NCBI GenBank assembly: GCA_033439265.1
Contig: JAVTVX010000010.1
Coordinates: forward strand, 26,525,056-26,589,055
Direction: 5' to 3'
From: Dillenia suffruticosa
Lineage: Eukaryota; Streptophyta; Magnoliopsida; Dilleniales; Dilleniaceae
Length of the DNA stretch: 64,000 nt
Below are positions 49,819 to 63,005 of the stretch, piece after piece. Made by a program: the position numbers and the translations under genes. Below the pieces are notes generated by a model, which did not search any database, had not been told where the DNA came from, and worked only from the letters and a program-made list of their open reading frames with translations. Numbering within the stretch: position 1 is the first letter of the stretch; each line of letters opens with the position of its first letter.

Positions 49819-52800
49819 TCAGGTTCTAATGTCTGCTAGTTTCAACTTCATTTTCATCCATCCTGCTTGAACAACTATCTCTTCTTTTGATGGCTCCACA
49901 TCTATAACTGTGGCTTTCTTGCCAAGGGAAAATACATGAACCAAATCACCAACCTTCGGAAGATCTCTCTTCTTCTCTGCAATGAGAAAAATGATGTATT
50001 TTAGACTGGAACAGAAATGGAGAAACCACTCGTATTTCTAACAATACAGGTGGGACGAAGGTAGACCAAACTTCTCAGTGGAACAAGAATTACCTGAATG
50101 TGATAGCTTCGCATCATCAATTGACACTGCACTCTCAGTAGCCATACTATGTTCACTGTTATCAGAAGTAATATGCTCTATGTTGGTTGATGTTAAAGGC
50201 TGGCCTTTACTTGATGAAGTTAATTGCAGAGATTGATTTTCCATTGCACGGAACTCTCGGGCCCTCTTGTGAATGATGGAATGTGCCACTGCAGCAGCCT
50301 CAGAAATTTCCCGCATCATTCTTAATCTTCTATCACTTCCATGCTTCACTACCTTCTCCTTGGTCACCAATATACTTTCATGGAGGCTTCTTGAAAGCCT
50401 TCCTCACAACAAAAAACAATTCAAGATGTAAGATAAGTGTCCCACCAAATTGCCATCATTTCATTACACATAGGAAATGAGAAGCAAAATGACTTGGATA
50501 AGATAAAGCATGGATTATTACTAATAAAAATTTGACTCAAAATATGTACTTGGTATAAATTTGAGTGTTTAACTTGAATTTCATAGTGATTATATAGTAT
50601 GTCTTAACTCCCCATGTTCTAATGATACACTAACTTAAATGCAAATCTGAAAGACAGGAAAAGAACAAAGACTCAGATCAAATGAAAGTCAAACTATTAT
50701 TAATTATTGATTTACTGCATACTCCCTCTTGTTTTATGTTCTCCTTTTGATTTATGCACACCATGTGCTTTAATTTATCTATCAGCATATTCTTCTCTAT
50801 TAGTTCCAAGGCCATCAACTTCAGTCAATAGGAAGCTAAGAAAGAAGAGCCTTTAAAAAATAATAATAATAAAAAAATAAAATAAAATATAAAAAATAAA
50901 AAATAAAAAAATAAAAAATAAAAAAATAAAAAAATAAATTCAATTCAATTCAATTCAATTCAATTCAATTGCATTGTATGGGAACTGTTTGAGATTAGGA
51001 GAGCATATGCATACAGCCCATTTTTATAGGTGGAACATGGCAGTTAAAGTAAGTGCATAGAAGTCCATTAAGCAGGAGTGGAAGATAAATAGTTATGATA
51101 AACAAGGAGTCGCAGTAACCAAATTTGATCATTACTAACTTCATCAATAGTAGAAATATAACTATGGACTTTATCATCCGATAAGAACATCCAATATAAC
51201 AGTAACGTAGTTTACTGTTGTCACAATTAAAAGCAAAAGTTACTTATCCAAATTGCAGACCAGAAGATTCTTACGTCAAATAATTCTCTGCTTCACAAAC
51301 ATGCTCTTGAAAGTCTAACTTGAACCTTTCCATATCAGTAATCACCTGCAAAATAATCATGTATGCACTATAATTAAGGGACATGCCTGACTTAAAAATA
51401 ACAGATTAGCATACAGTCAGAGGGCAAACTTTGGCGTAACGGTTGAGTTGCTCTTTTGGTGACCTTCGAGTCACGGGTTCGAGGCGTGGAAACAGCCTCT
51501 TGCAAAAAAAATGTAAGGGGAAGGCTGCGTACATATATGCCCACCCTTACCCTTGCACTAAGCTGGGGAGCACTTTGTGCACCGGGTGAGCCCTCTCTCA
51601 GCAGCATACAGTCACTTAGAGCAAGGATGAACCCGAGTTTCAGATGGTTCCCACAAAATTAAGGGTAAAGATGAGATTAAGGTGATGTCACCCCAGAAGA
51701 AATCTTGATTATGCAAGTTAGTCATATGGTTTAATTGGGCTCATCAAACATGGGAAGGAATATGCTGGGAATCATCTGCAGGTTAAGTTAACGGAGACAA
51801 CCAGTAACAATCTGCAGAAGAACCAATTGAAGAATAAAGAAAAATGCAAATGAGAAACATGGAGTTCTTTTCATAGGACAGGATGCTTTACCAAAAGCTG
51901 TTTAGAAATCTTTGAATAACACCATTACCAAGGAGATTTCACAATGCAAATCAATGCTATCAAACCGGGACCAGGGATAGGGTTGCCAGTTCAACCACCG
52001 AATCATGTCAGACCGCATAATTGATTGAATCATTAAAATATTTAAATAATTACTAAAATTCATGTAATTAATAGCATAATCATAGAAAAATGACAAGAAA
52101 ATAACTATACACCCATGCCATTACAACTTTTAAAAAATTACCCATAAAAGAATTGTAAGTAATAAGATAATAAGATTTTGACGAAGTTGAAAGAAAAAAA
52201 GGAAAGAAAAAAAGTCTTAAAACACTTGCTTTCCTCATTTGTCAAAAAATCTACTATATGTGGACATGCCCAAAATTCTGAACTGAATTGTAACAGAACC
52301 AGAACCAGATGGTTTTGGTTTGGCGCGAAAAAGAATTGAAACCGGAACCGAGATAATGGTTATAGTTCCTACTCCAGAACTGGATGGTTCTGGTCTGTTT
52401 CTGGTTCTAAACCGAGATGGCTCCGGTTCCAATTCAATTTCAGTTTGGTTTTCACTTTTACGGTTCTTGTACGATTATTTGCAAATTTTCATAGTTTTTT
52501 ATGGTTCTCACTGGTTTTTATGGTTTATTCGAAGTTTGGTTCCCGATTTTGGTTCCAAAGTTCCTTAAAAGTTCCAGATCTAGTCCCAAAGAATTGAAAC
52601 TGAACCAGTGGTTTGGAGGTTTTGGTTCGAGAACCAGACTGGAATCATTTTCATGCTTTTATTCGGTTCTACAAGGTTTGGTTCCGGTTCAGAACCGAAA
52701 CCTTGGACATGTCTAACTCTATGTACAATTCTCATATTAATAAAGAAAATTCTCTGCCGTATAAAAATATGCCAACGCAAACAGGGCATCAATGGGTTTT

Positions 52801-55800
52801 GAGCCCTACAGAAGATCTGGCTCAACCTGCTCCATGTAGATGCAGGCCTGAAAAAGAAGAAAAAGGAACAAACACACAAACAAAAAGGGACAGCAGGGAA
52901 GGGAAAGGAGAGAGTGTTTGGATTTGACTGGAGTGGTTTTTTTTTAGTTTCTATTTGCTCAATTCCTTGCATAGCACATTGGTTTCTTTAATTGGATAAT
53001 TAGAATACATTTAAAAGGCTGCAACATTAAATAAGCTAAAGGACAACCTTCGCTGCCATTTGGCAACCTCCCCTTTTGCTGAGATCTTATTTGTGATTAC
53101 TCTTAATTTTTGTAATTTTGGTTAACAAAACAAATTTGCAATAAATTGATTAGAAGACGTTTTGAAGATTTAAAGAATTAACATCCAATACCAATGAGTC
53201 ACAAATGTGGTTTTCTCTTTAAACTTTGTAATGCTTTTAAAATCACTAGTTTCAACTGTAAAAATGCTGTATAAAGTGTAGTACTACTGCTAAATAATTT
53301 ACATGTAGTGTACTTATATTTAACATTGTCTCACTAAAAGGATGGGCCCCAAGTGAGAGAAAAAAACTATCTTTCTTCAAATTTAATGTATCTCACACAT
53401 TTTTCTTCCAACAATGCATTGATTGTATTACTGAGTCCAATTCCATCATTATTGTCATCAAACTTAAGTTTTTTATCTACAAAAAAATATGCAATATTCC
53501 TCTTCATCTAATCATTCTAACTATGAGCACTCTGTACAACAAAACAATTGAAGGAAAGGAAAACAGGAATTATGATTGACCAGTTTCTCTTAATCAATTA
53601 ACTCGGTCCCAAGGTCCACTAGAGAGCATGGGATGACAACAGATCAAGCATAAGTTGGGGACATGAAGGTGCAGCCAGCCTTCAAAGGCCTAAATGGACA
53701 TATCTTAGTTGTGTATAGATTGATGAAGATGGGGGGACTCATATTTGAAGTTTTGCATTGTTACAAATAAGGGCCAACATCACAAAAGACAAAACTTCCA
53801 TCAAAATGATCTAAAAAGAAAGGGGAAAAAAAAAGAAAAAACTTTGAGGACAAATAATGCTTGATCCTAAAGAAACTGGAAAACTTAAACCCATAATTCC
53901 AGTCCTTAATGACTTGCACTTGCACAGCTTTAAGTACGTGCAGAAGTAACCATGTAGCAGTAGATGTTACCTCATTAATCTCTGCACTGGCTGCTCCATA
54001 CAACTGACGAGCATTTTTTAAGACAAGGCTGGGTAACCCTAACCTTTCAGATATATTGATTGCATTTGAACGACCTACAGTGAAAATGATTTATGGCTCT
54101 GTCATAATAGCATCTTATAGCTAAACAACACAGTCTCAAATGAAAAAGAGAGAGAGAAAAAAAAGGGAAAAGATGCTAAATGATTGCACATAGAGGGCTT
54201 TGAAATAAAAGTGGCAGTAGTTCATTACAACATGAACACAAAAGATTAAGAACTGAAGCCAACGCACACACAGTTTGGATGGATGCCTCCAAGGTTGCAC
54301 CTGTGAATTCACATAATTTTATTTGTTCACACAACTAATCCCAAAATTTAATTTCTAATAGTCTTGTTAATGGGTGCCTGGGTGCACTTGTTAAAAATCA
54401 CAGTGTTTGCGATAAATGATTGTTAACATTGTAACAATAATCAGCCTTTCCTGATACATCCTTCTTAATATTACTAAAACAAGGAATACAAAGATAAAAA
54501 ATATTTCCAATCAACACAAACCTAATAAAGCTTCTTTAAGTGGGCCAAGGCACATGTCAACATTTCCCAATTTCTAATTACCATTTATTCACACTTTTGG
54601 GTTAGGACGGATGTAAAAAATAGAACATTTTTTTCCCCAGGCAGAAGTGAATCCTATTTAATGCCTCAACTGTTCAATGTAGCAATTTAATATGTTAACC
54701 TTAAAATGGTTCAAATTGGTTCAAGTTGGCTCTCAAGTATAAAGGGGATTTAAAAACTTGATGGAAACAGCTTACATTGCAAGACCTGAAGGGGTACTGT
54801 GGATATATGAGACTAGCAGAGTACATACATCATGTGTGACAATGTAATGACATTCATGCATCAGCCGTGTTTAAAGGCAATAAAGTATTTGCTTCATATC
54901 TGAAACATCGAACTACTAAAAACAAGCTTAAGACTCATCCACATGACTATTTTATCACACCATATAGCTTTACTGACTAATGGGCTGCAGTCACGCAAAA
55001 CAAACCAATTCATGGAAAATGACACATGGACTTTGTGGGCATTAGTTTGATATCTCTATCTTCATTTAGAAAGTAAATGTTACCCATGGAATACTGCAGG
55101 GAAGGTCTCAAGACATTTTATAAGGACATAGATCTTATGGTGTTAAAAAGTGGCTTTGCTAATCGAATGATTCCTCAAGATCTATACATATCATTTTCAA
55201 TAAGAGAAAACCTGTAACACTCAAGTCCCTAATCTGATAATACTAGATTTGCAAGCATGTGTCTTGCTATGCTTAAACCAAAGATGCAAACGAAGAATAT
55301 GGATCCTACACAATCCAAGTGATATGACATGTTAATATTACAGAGCTCCAATCAGGTAACTAGGGCTTAAGTTTAGACATTTGAGACTAATAGTACAAGG
55401 ACAAAAAGTGAGTTCCCATATATTTGCTGTGAAGGAGATAGGAATATCTGAAAATTTCTAGATTTGAATCCAAGAGTTTAGATTTCATGAAATGTTAGTG
55501 CTATCTGCAGAAGCTTTTAGTGTCATATTTTCAGCAGGGAATGAAGTTCCACCAAGATGATGTTGTGTTTTCTTGCTCAGTGAGGGGTTACCTAGATGTA
55601 ACTTCATTTCCCATCACAGTAGTTATTTAGTCTTTAATTTCCAGCATCATTTATGGTTCTGATCACATGTTTAAACGTTAATATTAAAGTCTCCCCTTAG
55701 ATTCATTCAAAATCACAGTTACCGGCTTAGACCTTGAGAAGGACATCGTAAGTTAAATGTCCCAAATTGTGCAAATAATATACATCAGTTTATTTAGAAC

Positions 55801-58800
55801 GTAGAAGCGAACCCAGCAGATTTTTTTTTTGGGGGGGGGAGAGGGAGCAGGGGAAGAAGAAGGTTTCTAAATTTTAAAGAAAAAAGGGAAAAGTTTAGAT
55901 TGCAAGGACATTCAACAAACAGGCAGCATGCTTCATAAGTTACATGCGTAAACCTTGTCAAAACTATCCAACCAAACCCAATAAAAATAGCATCCACAAT
56001 TTGTTGGAGATGTAGAAAACCTGGTATTCCCCATAGAATCTTGTAAGTGGGCTTTAAGTTCACTTCATCAAATTCCACACACGCATTTTCAAAGGCATCA
56101 TTGCTGTCAAAGAAATAAATCCAGAAACACAAAACGAGAAATTAGAAAAAGCAAGAAAATGCTAATAACAATGCAAGCCAGATAATACTGATGGTTAGAA
56201 TGGATATGCACGTGCAAATAAATCAGTTTTTATTTTTAACATGCATTTGTCATAGTAATACATTTATAATTCTTTTCGAGAAATAAAGACTGAAGAACAA
56301 TTGCATATGGACTTACTAGAGGAACTCACAAGCCAAGAAAGAAAAGAGCCATAAGATATCATCAGAAAATAGGTGACTATATATCAAGACCACACAAACC
56401 TGTACTTGAGAGTTTTGAGTTCACCATGGTGTGTTGTAGCTATCGTCAACAAAGCACCATCTTCGGCAAAGGACTCCAACAGCGACATCCCAAGAGCTGC
56501 TCCTTCCAGGGGATTAGTCCCTGCACCGACCTTAGAATTAGAAGAAAAGGTTAATGACATAATTGTCCAAGTAAAAGCCGGATATGAAGTAAATCCAATT
56601 ATTATTTGATATAAAGCTTTCCCTCCATTATTTCTGTTTTCTCCTTTCAGTTAGTAAAAACAAAAGAAGTCAAGCATAAAGTGTCATGTTTGGTGAACAC
56701 CATAATAGGCAAAACAATCACAATAGTGAACTACTAAGCCTCACCTCATCTAAAAGTACCAACGACTGATTTGTTGACTGTGCTCGAATCTCCTGCAAGA
56801 AGGAAAAGAAATTGAATGAAACTTTGGTTACTAAAAATAAATAGTGAATCAACTTCCAAAAGAAAGGCTATTAAATATTATGGTACAACAGCAATTCTCT
56901 ATGCTGAAGGAATCACAGATGAACCAGAAAGACATCAGGAATAAAGGTTTTTACTTAGCAGAAAATGAATTAGAAATATAAACACATCTCAAATGCATTT
57001 GAATCTTTTTTTTTTACCCAAATCTATGAACAGACTACTACAGTAATTAAAGCTACTTTTGAAGTTAAAGAAATGGAGAATTGTAGATCTTTCTTCAGAT
57101 TTAGACGCTGGGAATAGTCTGCTACAGCTTGAAATGTTAAGGAATAACTACATATTTAAAATAATAGAAGGAATATAATCAAAAATTAAAGAAGAAATGG
57201 AAACAACAAAGCATGCTGAGGAATGTAAATAAAATTAAAATCACAAGCAAAACTTAATAGCATTCGGCTTTAATAAAATGTCAAGAGTCAGACAGCCAGC
57301 TGATGCACAAGGACTATTCACACACTAGTACACATGCAAACGTTTGCTGACAATTGATTGACTGTTCATACTCTCAGTCAGTAGGTTTCTTCCTTGTTTC
57401 CTAAAATTATGGCAAACGAACCAGATTCTATGTTCTCATAGTTCTACTGAACTCGTCATGGATATTAGCCCGCCGATCCATCATTGATATGAAAAAAATC
57501 ACACTAGATTACTTTTCCAATTCAGATATGTTCTATGGTCAGTATGAGCCCTAGACGCAAACCATATTTTAACTCTTAAACATGCACCATCAAGTACCAC
57601 AATATTCGCAGTTCAGTTCTCATCCAACATGCAACAAAATGAATTCGATGTAAAATCTGCTATAGAAGCAATGTCTTTTCGTCAAAGAGACCCCAATCCA
57701 AAGGGAACCTTAAAAGATATATTCAAGCAGAGGATGAACTTAGTAGAGCACTACTATCATTTCAGTGCTCAAATGCCACTGCTATCATCTCAGAGGATGA
57801 ACTCTATCACAATGATGCAAGTGCGGAAGAGAAAATGAAAAAAAAAAAAAAGCAAAGGAATCATAAAGATTTAAGAGAGGGAGCGTGGGGAAGGAGAGGA
57901 ATATTGATAGTTGGGGAGAGAGAGAGAGAGAGAGAGAGAGAGAACACAAATAGAGTTAAAGTGACACTAAATTAGGGAAAGAGGGTAGTAATTTAAATAT
58001 CGAGAAGTTATCTGTTCATATCCGGACATTAGTGTACTAACAATTTTAACCCTCATCAGAAAATCAATAGATAATTATTTAACTAATTCACAGGGATAAA
58101 TATGTCACAAAAAATGTGACAGAGGTTTATATCATATAGAAACAACATTTCTCTAAATATAGTGGAGATAAGAATAATTTCTCAAATGCTTCTCATCAAC
58201 AGTGCTGAAATAACACAAGATAACGAATTTTAATCTACAGCTGTAACAGATTACCTAACAATTCTCCAACTTACACTAATTTGTTTCAAGTGCCCAGAAA
58301 AGGTTGACAAAGATTGAGTCAAGGACTGTTCATCGCCAATGTCAGCAAAAACATAATCAAACCATGGAATCTGTACAGATTCTGAAGATAACACATGAAG
58401 ACCTGCAATAGTATGAATTAGAAATATAAGGTTTCCACAAAAAATAAAATATGTGCGGGTGAAAATAGTTAAGTTAGTGCATTTTCCAGTGATCAATAAG
58501 ATAAGGCTCAAAATCATCCGGTATCTATCGTTTTATAAGATATTCACATCTTCTGAATGAGTAGGCTAATTCTGAACTTCATTATTTATGACGATGAGCA
58601 ATCTTAAACACAGTTTACACAGAATACATTATAACTAGGGCCAAGGATGATTATCATCAATATTCTGAAAAATAGAAATACGTGCAACCATTTGATTAAA
58701 GAAGTGAACTTGCTGCAGTTGCTAAAACGAGCATGTTGAAACTTATTTAATTGAAGCAAAATGGGTCATACATCTCCAGCAATTACAGTTGTCCACTTTT

Positions 58801-60828
58801 AACCATCGATCAGGAATTCTAATTCTGAAATACTCAGACAAGACAGAGAAAGTCCAGTACTAGGGCCACCATAAAATGAAAGCAAAAGTTGACCTGATTT
58901 TGCCATCATAGATGCCAATCCCAAAGTTTTCAAGCAGATGGTTTTGCCTCCAGTATTAGGGCCAGTTATGACCAATACTCTGGTTTTATGAGCAATAAAA
59001 AAATCAACTGGAACTGGGTGAGCTTGCTCCAATTTAGTGACCTGACAATCAAAGGGAAGTTGACTAAATAGCAAATAATATTACAGTCCATGCAAAATGT
59101 ATTCACAGGTCCAGTGCAAATCATACCTGAAATTCCAAGGATGGAATGTCTATATCCTTCTCTTGTTTCTGAGCCATCAACCCTTGCATTTTTTGCCTTT
59201 TGATTTCCTAAGTGCGCATTAAAATTAACAAGTTACATGAAAAGTATCTGTCATAATATTCTGGCATGGAAAGGACATATGGCAAAACAAGAAATAAAGA
59301 AAGCATCAATCCTTGGACATAAGCTTAAGCAGGATATGCCACTTTGAAAACAAAACAATAAAGTTCAAATCTCAGATGATGCATTCCCAGTTATGCTTTA
59401 GGTTCTAAAAGGGAATAGATAAAGCATAATTGCCATAAGCCAAGTTCGTGGTAGACTTACAGCAATAGCATTACTGACATCTTTTTTGGCCTTCTGCAAA
59501 TTTTCTCTATGCTGCATAAGCAAGAGAGGATGATACACTTTGGGAAGATACAATGTCCATCCCCCCTTAGAAAGTTGTGATGCAACATTTCCTGACGAGG
59601 AAAATTCATCAATGGAAGATTTACCCTTCTCCACAAAGAATAATAAAGCAGGGGATGCACCACCAAAAGAAAGACCATAGCTTGCGCGAGCATGAACCTA
59701 CATGTGAAGAATTGTGAACATTTGAGAAAGGTGCTGCATCGAACAATTGTGAAATAAAGGCAGACATGAGAGAGAGAGAGAGAGAGAACTTCTATAATCT
59801 ACTGAGGCCTGTCTGGAAAACCTCTACTTGCACTCACTCTCCTTAACCTCTATTTTGCCTAATTCTACTTATAACATTTTTCAAATGAAGGGACACACCT
59901 CTAGAAGAAAATAAAGGGTTTTGCAAACAAAAATCAAAATTTTCTGTGAAAAGAACTAAAATCCGCATTTTATCAACAATTTTTTATATTAAAAATCCCA
60001 CTTAACCTCTCCGCAACTCAAACTCTTGCTTCCCAAACACCAACCTAGGCAATGACAACAGCAACTTAGAAACCCAACCTGAAACTTACAGAACAGACTG
60101 CCAACTAAGAATTAATTGTTCAATACTGCAAACATTTTGGTAAGACCAAATTAAGAATTTAGTTGAGCCTTGTAAAATTTTGATAAGTACAAAAATCCAA
60201 TTGTAGTAATTTGTTATATATACTAGAATTAGTTGTTCTCATTTTCTTTCTCAAAACTAAATCACGGTCATCCAACTTCATTGCTAAGTTCTTCAGGTGC
60301 TTGGATTTTCTTTCAGCTACATCTCAAAATAAGTTTTGCATTTCGTTCAGAATTTATAATCATATACGGTAGAAAAGGAGAAAATCGTTCCAACAAAGCA
60401 TCCCATCTAAGACTACTTAATACAAATAAACGCACAGTTAAACTTTTTCTATTTAAATTAACAATTTATGCCATAAATATCTGAATAGAAACTCTTCAAA
60501 AAAGAACTGCATAAGCCATGCAACTACAGATTTGGTACAAGAAGGTACCACATCAAGTTGAACAAGAGTCCCCAGCAGGTTCTCAATTTGTTCAAGATCT
60601 GCTCGAATCTGTACTACATAGCAATGTGAAAGTGTGATAATTGATGATGAGTGAATAATCCATGAATACATGCAAAAAAGTGAACAAGAAAAAGCCAGCA
60701 GAACCTTCTCTGTTAACCTAGAAAGCACTTCCGCCTCAGCTTTTGCAACTAATGCTCTTGCCTGCTGCAATTCATCATTAAGGGGCACAGCAGAGAGAGG
60801 CTCTAAAATGTTTCCCCTACCTGAATCA
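49819..60828 (-). CDS. MUTS2: MutS2-type DNA mismatch-repair-like ATPase, 3' thirteen exons
   Basis: Exons join in phase: 60828-60705, 60608-60549, 59697-59461, 59207-59127, 59041-58894, 58402-58275, 56792-56745, 56530-56400, 56103-56021, 54074-53971, 51345-51275, 50398-50094, 49976-49819 (about 559 residues). Read in order: [18 protein letters not shown] and [11 protein letters not shown] (core and clamp region), the P-loop [20 protein letters not shown], then [20 protein letters not shown], Walker [17 protein letters not shown], the H-loop [39 protein letters not shown] and the helical tail. It ends [11 protein letters not shown] with no Smr nuclease domain, as in one plant MutS2 branch. 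MutS2 proteins act on DNA structures or recombination rather than classical mismatches; plastid targeting is plausible but the N-terminus is not in view. 5' exons were not found up to 64000. The acceptor of the 60828 exon could instead be at 60820. Introns hold a SINE, an inverted-repeat element and a LINE fragment. Confidence 0.9.
50857..50970. repeat. A-rich tract followed by (AATTC)n pentanucleotide repeat
   Basis: An AAATAAAAAAT-type low-complexity tract passes into six to seven AATTC units at about 50938-50970, within a MutS2 intron. Pentamer repeats of this purity are length-variable. Confidence 0.9.
51421..51602 (+). mobile_element. tRNA-derived SINE (Au-like) with target-site duplication
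   Basis: The plus strand carries an A-box-like ggcgtaacggttgag and a B box gggttcgag, followed by ggaaacagcctcttgcaaa, ggctgcgtac and gcaccgggtgagcc. This is the layout of the Au-type plant SINE as I remember it. It is flanked by agcatacagtca at 51408-51419 and again at 51603-51614, a 12-bp direct repeat that sets the ends. About 180 bp long, inserted in a MutS2 intron, antisense to the gene. The B box is intact; the A box is diverged. Confidence 0.88.
52260..52715. mobile_element. GGTTCC-rich element with imperfect terminal inverted repeats
   Basis: The left edge ggacatgcccaaaatt and the reverse complement of the right edge, agacatgtccaaggtt, match at most positions. The interior is degenerate GGTTCCGG/GAACCAG sequence in both orientations. 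This suggests a non-autonomous DNA transposon (MITE, perhaps hAT-like), but a clean 8-bp target duplication was not seen, so the class is open. It lies in a MutS2 intron. Confidence 0.5.
57919..57943. repeat. (GA)n microsatellite in a MutS2 intron
   Basis: About twelve GA units. Further GA tracts lie at about 59771-59787 and 61787-61827 in the same transcription unit or its upstream flank. Confidence 0.9.
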
Positions 60829-61720
60829 CTAAATTAAAGAATTCCCTCTTAGGATTAAATGTCAAAGAGCAGAAATACCATAAAAAATAATATATTTCAT
60901 ATCAAATGCTACTGAACTTTCTTAAAATCATGTCAGCTGTTCCCAGATTCACAGAACACAGTTGGAAGATCACTATTAGTTATCACTAGCAAGATATTGG
61001 CTGCTAACAAGAGACAATATCCTCTTTTACTAGACATGTTTAGTTTTTGGCACAGGGCAGGAGAGATATTGACTGAAAAAGAAAGAATATGCATAGGCGA
61101 ATGACCTTTTTTTCCAATCAAACAATGAACAATACCAACATATATTTCAAATCAATAATAAAACTGATGCTGAAACTCTAACTGTGACAGTTTCTTCTCT
61201 TGAAGCAAATAAATTCGGACTCAGTTAGATCTGAGGAACTAGGCTAACCTTTGTTCATATCATGGATCTTTTATGCGATTGGATGGGTCCATAAGGGCAT
61301 TTATGACTCCTCTAAATTTTGGCATCTAGCTTACTAGCATCCTAGAAGTTATTAGAAGGTTCCTCTTTAAAGCAAGTCATAATCCTCAAAAAAGGAAAGA
61401 GCAAGGAGATAATTTGGGCTCAAGGATTCTCATACATTGACCTGGAATACAGGACAAGATTCCAAATTCCAAGAAAGTAAAAGGTGCTAGATCTTGGTAT
61501 GGAAAGAATTAGACGTGTTGGATAAAGAAGATAGAAAGCAATAGACGGGTAAAAGGAGTACCAGCTAAGTAGAAAAAAGACCAGAAACCTACAAGACCAA
61601 TGAAAAAAATATGAAAGCTAAAAATGAATCTTGTACCAATAGTGAAAGGTTGTAAATTAAAATCTATGAACCATGTGAAAACATCAATCCCCGAAAAAGC
61701 CTCCTATTTCTCTCCCTACT

Positions 61721-61782
61721 ACAACAACAACAAACTGGGCTTTAATCCCAAAATTTGGGATCAGATATCATGAAAAAAAAAA

Positions 61783-61831
<49 letters not shown>

Positions 61832-62460
61832 AAAGTGTTGGTTTAGCTTGTACGGATTCTCTTACGCCACTCATTCCTATCCAAGACAATCTTCTCAACT
61901 AGACCCATTAATTATCATATTTTTACGAATAATTTGTATTCAAATTTTTAAGACCCTACCTCTACGTTTTACTTAATCTCTTAAATTTAAGTTGTCGGTC
62001 CTCCTCACCGGTGCATCTTTGGGTCTTCGTTGCACATGTCCAAATTATCTCAAACGATACTCTCGCATCTTATCCACAATTGGACTAACTCCCAACTTAT
62101 TACGTATTTCTTCATTTCTGATTCTATCTTTTCTAGTTTTACCACACATCCACCTAAATATCCTCATTTCTACTACAATCATTTTCTGTTCTTGTTTTTG
62201 CTCTATGGCCAGCACTTAGTGTAATATAATAGTGCAGATCTTACCACGATTCTATAGAACTTTCCCTTCAAATGTAATGATATCGTGTGATCACAAAAAA
62301 CTTCGGATACCTTTCTCTATTTCATCCGACCTGTTTGAATTCCATTATTCACATCCTCATCTATATTGCCTTCTATTTCTCTCCCTCCAGCCAAAAAATT
62401 TTGTGAGAGGGATAAGGAGGGGCAATCCCACCTCCATACCCTTAACGCACCCGAAGCCAC
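61721..62460 (-). mobile_element. LINE 3' fragment (reverse-transcriptase C-terminal part)
   Basis: The minus-strand reading gives, across several frames, EGKVL-type text, then IVVEMRIFRWMCGKTRKDR and IRNEEIRNKLGVSPIVDKMRE, RRPKDAPVRRTD, and a 3' end GGGATTAAAGCCCAG followed by a TTGTTGTTG tail at 61721-61738. It belongs to the same LINE group as the copies in BIN4 intron 4 and is 5'-truncated with many stops. A long (GA)n tract (61787-61827) lies inside it. Confidence 0.82.
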
Positions 62461-62891
62461 CAATCAATTGACACCATACAGGTGTTCATAATTCAACACA
62501 CTAGATTGCAAGGCTTGCCCCTTCAAAATGCTTCACAGGATCATAACATATCAAGTCAGTTGGTTCCTCTCCGAGACCAAAGCTTAGAAAAATAGTGTAG
62601 CTTTTTTCAAAGTTTAGCTAAAGGTCAAATTATTATTTTTTTTTGTTAAGCATTTTTTTTTTTTTTTTTGCTCACAAACAGCCCAGAGAAAGAAAGAAAG
62701 ATAGGAAATCATGGTAAATAGGAGCACGCCAATAATAACAACAGAGTAACATGGTTCCAACAAAATGTTTATTGATAGGATTCATTGACGATGTGTGAAT
62801 TGTGCTAATGGGATATACACTTTTAGGTAGCATGTACTCGTTTTTACATTCAGCCTCCACCAAGGGTCTATGAACTTATAACACACATTTC

Positions 62892-63005
62892 CAAGAGACC
62901 CTTAGTGCTGGAATCTTTTTTTGGTCATAATTTGGATTCTCATGATCTTTCCAAGAGACCCTTAGTGCTGGAATCTTTTTTGGTCATAATTTGGATTCTC
63001 ATGAT
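62892..63005. repeat. Nearly perfect tandem duplication of about 58 bp
   Basis: Two adjacent copies carry ccaagagacccttagtgctg, gaatcttttttt and ggtcataatttggattctca, differing by about one base in the T run. The near-identity suggests a recent event. Confidence 0.95.

Noticed and set aside
61992-62219. Plus-strand Leu/Ser-rich frame near 62 kb
   Set aside because: It is the complement of LINE reverse-transcriptase sequence, which reads as RWMCGKTRKDR on the minus strand.
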